Part shown: positions 48,719 to 51,264 of the stretch, one piece after another
How the letters are laid out: each line of letters starts with the position of its first letter
How positions within the stretch are numbered: the first letter of the stretch is position 1
NCBI GenBank assembly: GCA_026770595.1
Contig: MU633573.1
Coordinates: 1 to 51,264, forward strand
Length of the DNA stretch: 51,264 nucleotides
Direction of reading: 5' to 3'
Source of the DNA: Ochromonadaceae sp. CCMP2298
Lineage: Eukaryota; Sar; Synurophyceae; Ochromonadales; Ochromonadaceae
Notes under the pieces: model-generated
What the model saw: only the letters and a program-made list of their open reading frames with translations
Databases searched by the model: none
What the model was told of the DNA's origin: nothing
Made by a program: the position numbers and the translations under genes

Positions 48719-49214
48719 AAAGGGTGCCTTGCTTGTTGCTGCAGGAAATTACTGAGAATCGCCATGAAGGGCACTGCTGTGAAGTACTACAGTATGTTGC
48801 GTGAAGTACTGTATGTCGTATTGTAAGCCGTACGCTGAATGTATGCTGTGCATGTCGGGCTGTAAGTTTAATAAATCGATTTGTCGTCAACGGCGAAGGC
48901 TCCCCCTCCATATGTACTTCTATTCACACTTTCTTTCTACCGGCTTTCTAAGCGAAAAGCTGTTCCCAACCCATCCCTTTCGACTCCACTTTCATGGGAA
49001 TTCCCCGTTTAAAAGTCGGGAATTCGAACTCGGAAGCTGGGAAGGTTCAGGATATAATCAACAGTACGGGGACTTCCACCACGGGGATGTGGAAATGACT
49101 TTCGGGGGATGTGAATTCAGCACTCCTCTCTTGTACCCTTTGCACTCTCGGCGGGAGTCATTCATCTTCGATCAGGTAGAGAGCTCTGAAGAGCTCTGAA
49201 GAGCGAGAGAGGAG
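48719..49214. other. 5' flank of the sulfotransferase gene
   Basis: The region holds repeated GTACTGTATG / TACAGTATGTTGC words (about 48785-48840), an inverted repeat GAATTCCC...GGGAATTC (48998-49005 with 49018-49025) containing AAAAGTCGGGAA, and a duplicated GAGCTCTGAAGAGCTCTGAAGA (49181-49202) just before the start. No gene is supported. Confidence 0.45.
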
Positions 49215-50316
49215 ATGCGTTTCCATCTGCAGGCCCTGCGCCTCGTGGGCATCCTTCTCCTTCTGTGCATCCTGTGCTCCGCGAAAAAAGAAAAGGATAA
49301 TCACAAAAGAATGGGCGATGACACGAAAGAATGGTTCGCTGATAAGATAGATAGCACGAAAGCGGTGGTGATCATGTCGCAAGGACGCTCTGGATCCACG
49401 CTCATGTGCAACCTGGTAAGCCTTCGCAGTCCCACGTACACAGACGCCCTTCTCACGATACCTGTCTTCCTCCTAGATTGGCAATCTGTTCGGTCTAGAG
49501 TCTAACGAGTTGAACTCCGAGCTGCTGGGCGGGGGCACTCCCGGCATGAGGAGGAACCCAGACCCCCTCCGTCAGATGCTCGAGTACCTGGCTGCCCAGC
49601 AGAAGAAGTCTGCGCAGGGTTGGGCGGGCTTCAAGTGGAAGCCTATCTTCTATGACGAAAAGTACGCATCGGCGCTGCAGTGGCTGGGCGACCACGGCGT
49701 GAAGGTGGTGTACAACTTCCGCAACCCGCTCGACGTTCTGCTGAGCGCAGACAAGCACTCCGAGGAGCCCCACCTGCGCAACCACTGCGCCAGGGACGAC
49801 TCCAAGTGCCAAGCCCAGTACTCAGACGTGCAGCTCACCCTACCCACTGGCGAGCGCCTTCTGCAGCAGCTGGACGACAAGGTGCACATGAGGGACACGG
49901 ACCTGGCCAGATTTGCAGAGTTCCATATACCTTTCCTCTCCGTGGAGTACGCAGACACCGCAGAGGGCAGTGCGGAGAGTCGGCTGAAGGGCCTGCAGCG
50001 CATCGCGGACTTCCTGGGTGTGGATCGTGAACTAACCCCGAGCGATCTGCAAGTAGCTACAGTCTCCACTGCCCCGCAGAGCCAGAGGGATCAGCTCACT
50101 AACTATGACGAGGTAACGCCCCCTGGACCCACTCTGTCAACACCCTCATATAACCTATACACTGTACCCCCCCTATACCCCACAACCTACACCCTATACA
50201 ATACACCCTACATTCTATACACTGTACCCTACACCCTATTCCCTATACCCTACCCCACCCCCCCATAGGTGGTTCGCACGCTAACAGGCACCCGGTACGA
50301 GGGCCTGCTGCACTAA
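49215..50316 (+). CDS. Sulfotransferase-family protein, secretory pathway
   Basis: Three exons: 49215-49415, 49477-50112, 50269-50316; 294 residues. The PAPS-binding 5'-phosphosulfate loop is GRSGSTLMCN (57-66) in AVVIMSQGRSGSTL, and the 3'-phosphate site is KVVYNFRNPLDVLLSADKHS (NFRNPLD type), together diagnostic of the sulfotransferase fold. The N-terminus MRFHLQALRLVGILLLLCIL is a signal peptide or signal anchor, placing the domain in the ER/Golgi lumen, where such enzymes sulfate glycans. Later segments FHIPFLSVEYADTAEG and ADFLGVDRELTPSDL fit the family's C-terminal part. The last exon adds VVRTLTGTRYEGLLH. Intron 2 is a (CCCTATAC)n-like repeat. Substrate unknown. About 294 residues is normal for the family. 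Confidence 0.88.
50113..50268. repeat. Intronic CCCTATA(C/A) repeat
   Basis: Intron 2 of the sulfotransferase gene contains many copies of CACTGTACCC, ACACCCTATA and CCCTATAC words, a degenerate minisatellite with a C/T bias that doubles as the polypyrimidine tract. Confidence 0.7.
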
Positions 50317-50985
50317 CTCTCAAAGCAATGCTTCCTCTGGACAATGCCCACGTCACGGCAACGGACGTGTGTTCGTATTTTCGTATTTCTCACCCTCCCT
50401 GTTTGGACTTCTGTCGCAAGGGATTGGGTGCCTGCAGTGCGCTGTAAGCTGTAAGCTGTAAGTCAAACAAATGCCCGTTTGAATGCTTCTAATTCGCATG
50501 AGAATATGTGCCCAAACAACAATCATTCGTCTCTAGCAAAAGTCAAGAACCCTTTTGTTTTATGGCGACTTGGCTTGTTTTCAAAACCACAACATGTCTT
50601 TCTGTTCTTTCCAGTGGGCTCCAGGCTCCAAGGTAAGTTCTAGGCTCCTCTGGCTTGTGTGGCAGAATCCCAGGAATATCTGTAGCGTGCCGAATAGTGT
50701 CTAGCTAGGTGATGACATCTGAGTCTGAGCCAGACAACTCCCCTACCTGCGCACCTATCCATCTGTCCTCCTGTCAACCCCGGCACCTTCCGGCACGACA
50801 CCAACTTCATTAATGCATTTCGGATCGTCAACTTTTCTTAACCGTTGTTAGCCGGACTGGGAAGACCGTCTGTAGAAATCACTATGCCTTACTTACTGCG
50901 GGTACAGCGATCATGAAATCTGGTACCAGAATTATGCGTACTACTGATGCAGTTATAGTGAGGCTCAGTCCCCTTCTGTTGCTCT
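50317..50985. other. Intergenic region, sulfotransferase / LRR gene
   Basis: The region has a triple GCTGTAAGCT/GTAAGCTGTAAG repeat at 50440-50462. The rest is unremarkable and no gene is supported. Confidence 0.45.
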
Positions 50986-51264
50986 TTATGGCAGGTGCAG
51001 CGTATGCACGCCTGCGAGAGCACTCACATCAGTAATACCAATACAGCCAATAAGAATCAGCTTGTGCACGCCTCCGAGAGCACTCACATCAGTAACACCA
51101 GTACAGCCACTAAGATACAGCGTGTGCACGCCTCCAAGTGCACTCACATCCGTAACACCAGTACACCCACTAAGATCCAGAGTGTGCACTCCTCCGAGAG
51201 CACTCACATCAGTAATACCAGTACAGCAACAAAGATCTAGAGTGTGCATGCCTCCGAGAGCGCT
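50986..51264 (-). CDS. Leucine-rich repeat protein, 3' end only
   Basis: The frame enters from beyond the window's right edge and stops at 50986. Visible are about 92 residues in more than four LRRs of exactly 20 residues, consensus GVHTLDLSGCTGVTDVSALG, with Cys in the asparagine-ladder position. Each unit is 60 bp and nearly identical at DNA level. Cys-containing short LRRs like this are common in protist and bacterial surface or cytosolic recognition proteins. Neither a start, a signal peptide nor other domains are in view, so function and location cannot be given. The Met at 51249 is internal (the frame continues upstream as SALGG). Confidence 0.75.
   Translation of the reverse strand, partial: SALGGMHTLDLCCCTGITDVSALGGVHTLDLSGCTGVTDVSALGGVHTLYLSGCTGVTDVSALGGVHKLILIGCIGITDVSALAGVHTLHLP
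50999..51264. repeat. 60-bp tandem repeats encoding the LRR units
   Basis: Four and a half 60-bp units in exact register, differing at about 5-10 positions each. The conserved part reads CACGCCTCCGAGAGCACTCA on the plus strand, then CATCAGTAA(T/C)ACCAGTACAGCC. The array continues past the window. Confidence 0.9.

Noticed and set aside
1-51264. tRNA or rRNA genes, and CRISPR arrays.
   Set aside because: I saw no cloverleaf with matching T-loop, no rRNA-like stretch, and the tandem repeats have no regular unique spacers; the host is eukaryotic.

Overview
This is nuclear DNA of a eukaryote. Most genes carry short GT-AG introns, and the products are eukaryotic housekeeping proteins: Raptor, MCTS1, NHP2, SF3B2, a syntaxin-16-type Qa-SNARE, mitochondrial Lon and a cytochrome bc1 subunit. 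Four proteins have an N-terminal signal peptide followed by a basic, Ser/Thr-rich stretch, and in each the residue at the predicted cleavage point is Phe (ASA|F, ATHS|F, ALG|F, TAS|F). That is the signature of presequences for a complex plastid of red-algal origin. Together with the flagellar protein PACRG it points to a flagellate alga of the red plastid lineage, most likely a photosynthetic stramenopile. The species cannot be named from the window.

From 1 to about 44.26 kb the window is a dense housekeeping block of 21 genes whose strands alternate almost perfectly. In order they are: Raptor(-), inositol polyphosphate kinase(+), MCTS1(-), cytosolic TrpRS(+), PACRG(-), an unknown probable mitochondrial membrane protein(+), NHP2(-), CDP-DAG synthase(+), aspartate aminotransferase(-), QCR7/UQCRB(+), syntaxin(-), SF3B2(+), a BART-domain protein(-), a plastid ABC1 kinase(+), a plastid-targeted membrane protein of unknown family(-), organellar TrpRS(+), Lon(-), a GT61 glycosyltransferase(+), an Alb3/YidC insertase(-), a secretory ankyrin protein(-) and a 13-exon Ig-like/coiled-coil protein(+). 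Convergent pairs are about 100-380 bp apart; divergent pairs share promoters of about 380-970 bp. The only break in alternation is the insertase/ankyrin pair.

From about 44.26 kb to the end the character changes. Genes are sparse and include a short secreted FG-GAP protein, a small hypothetical protein, a probable gene fragment beside a foldback element, a sulfotransferase, and the 3' end of a 20-residue leucine-rich repeat array that leaves the window. Between them lie (CT)n and TTCCC tracts, 12-bp tandem repeats, four head-to-tail palindromes built on CCACCGTGG, and several hairpins. This looks like an accessory, repeat-prone segment.

Exon boundaries were worked out by hand from GT/AG sites, phase and protein family conservation. 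All multi-exon models given close in frame. Several plastid-directed genes (ABC1 kinase, Alb3, organellar TrpRS, the unknown membrane protein) are interspersed with cytosolic, mitochondrial, ER/Golgi and nuclear functions, so there is no sign of a pathway cluster; the organisation is positional rather than functional.
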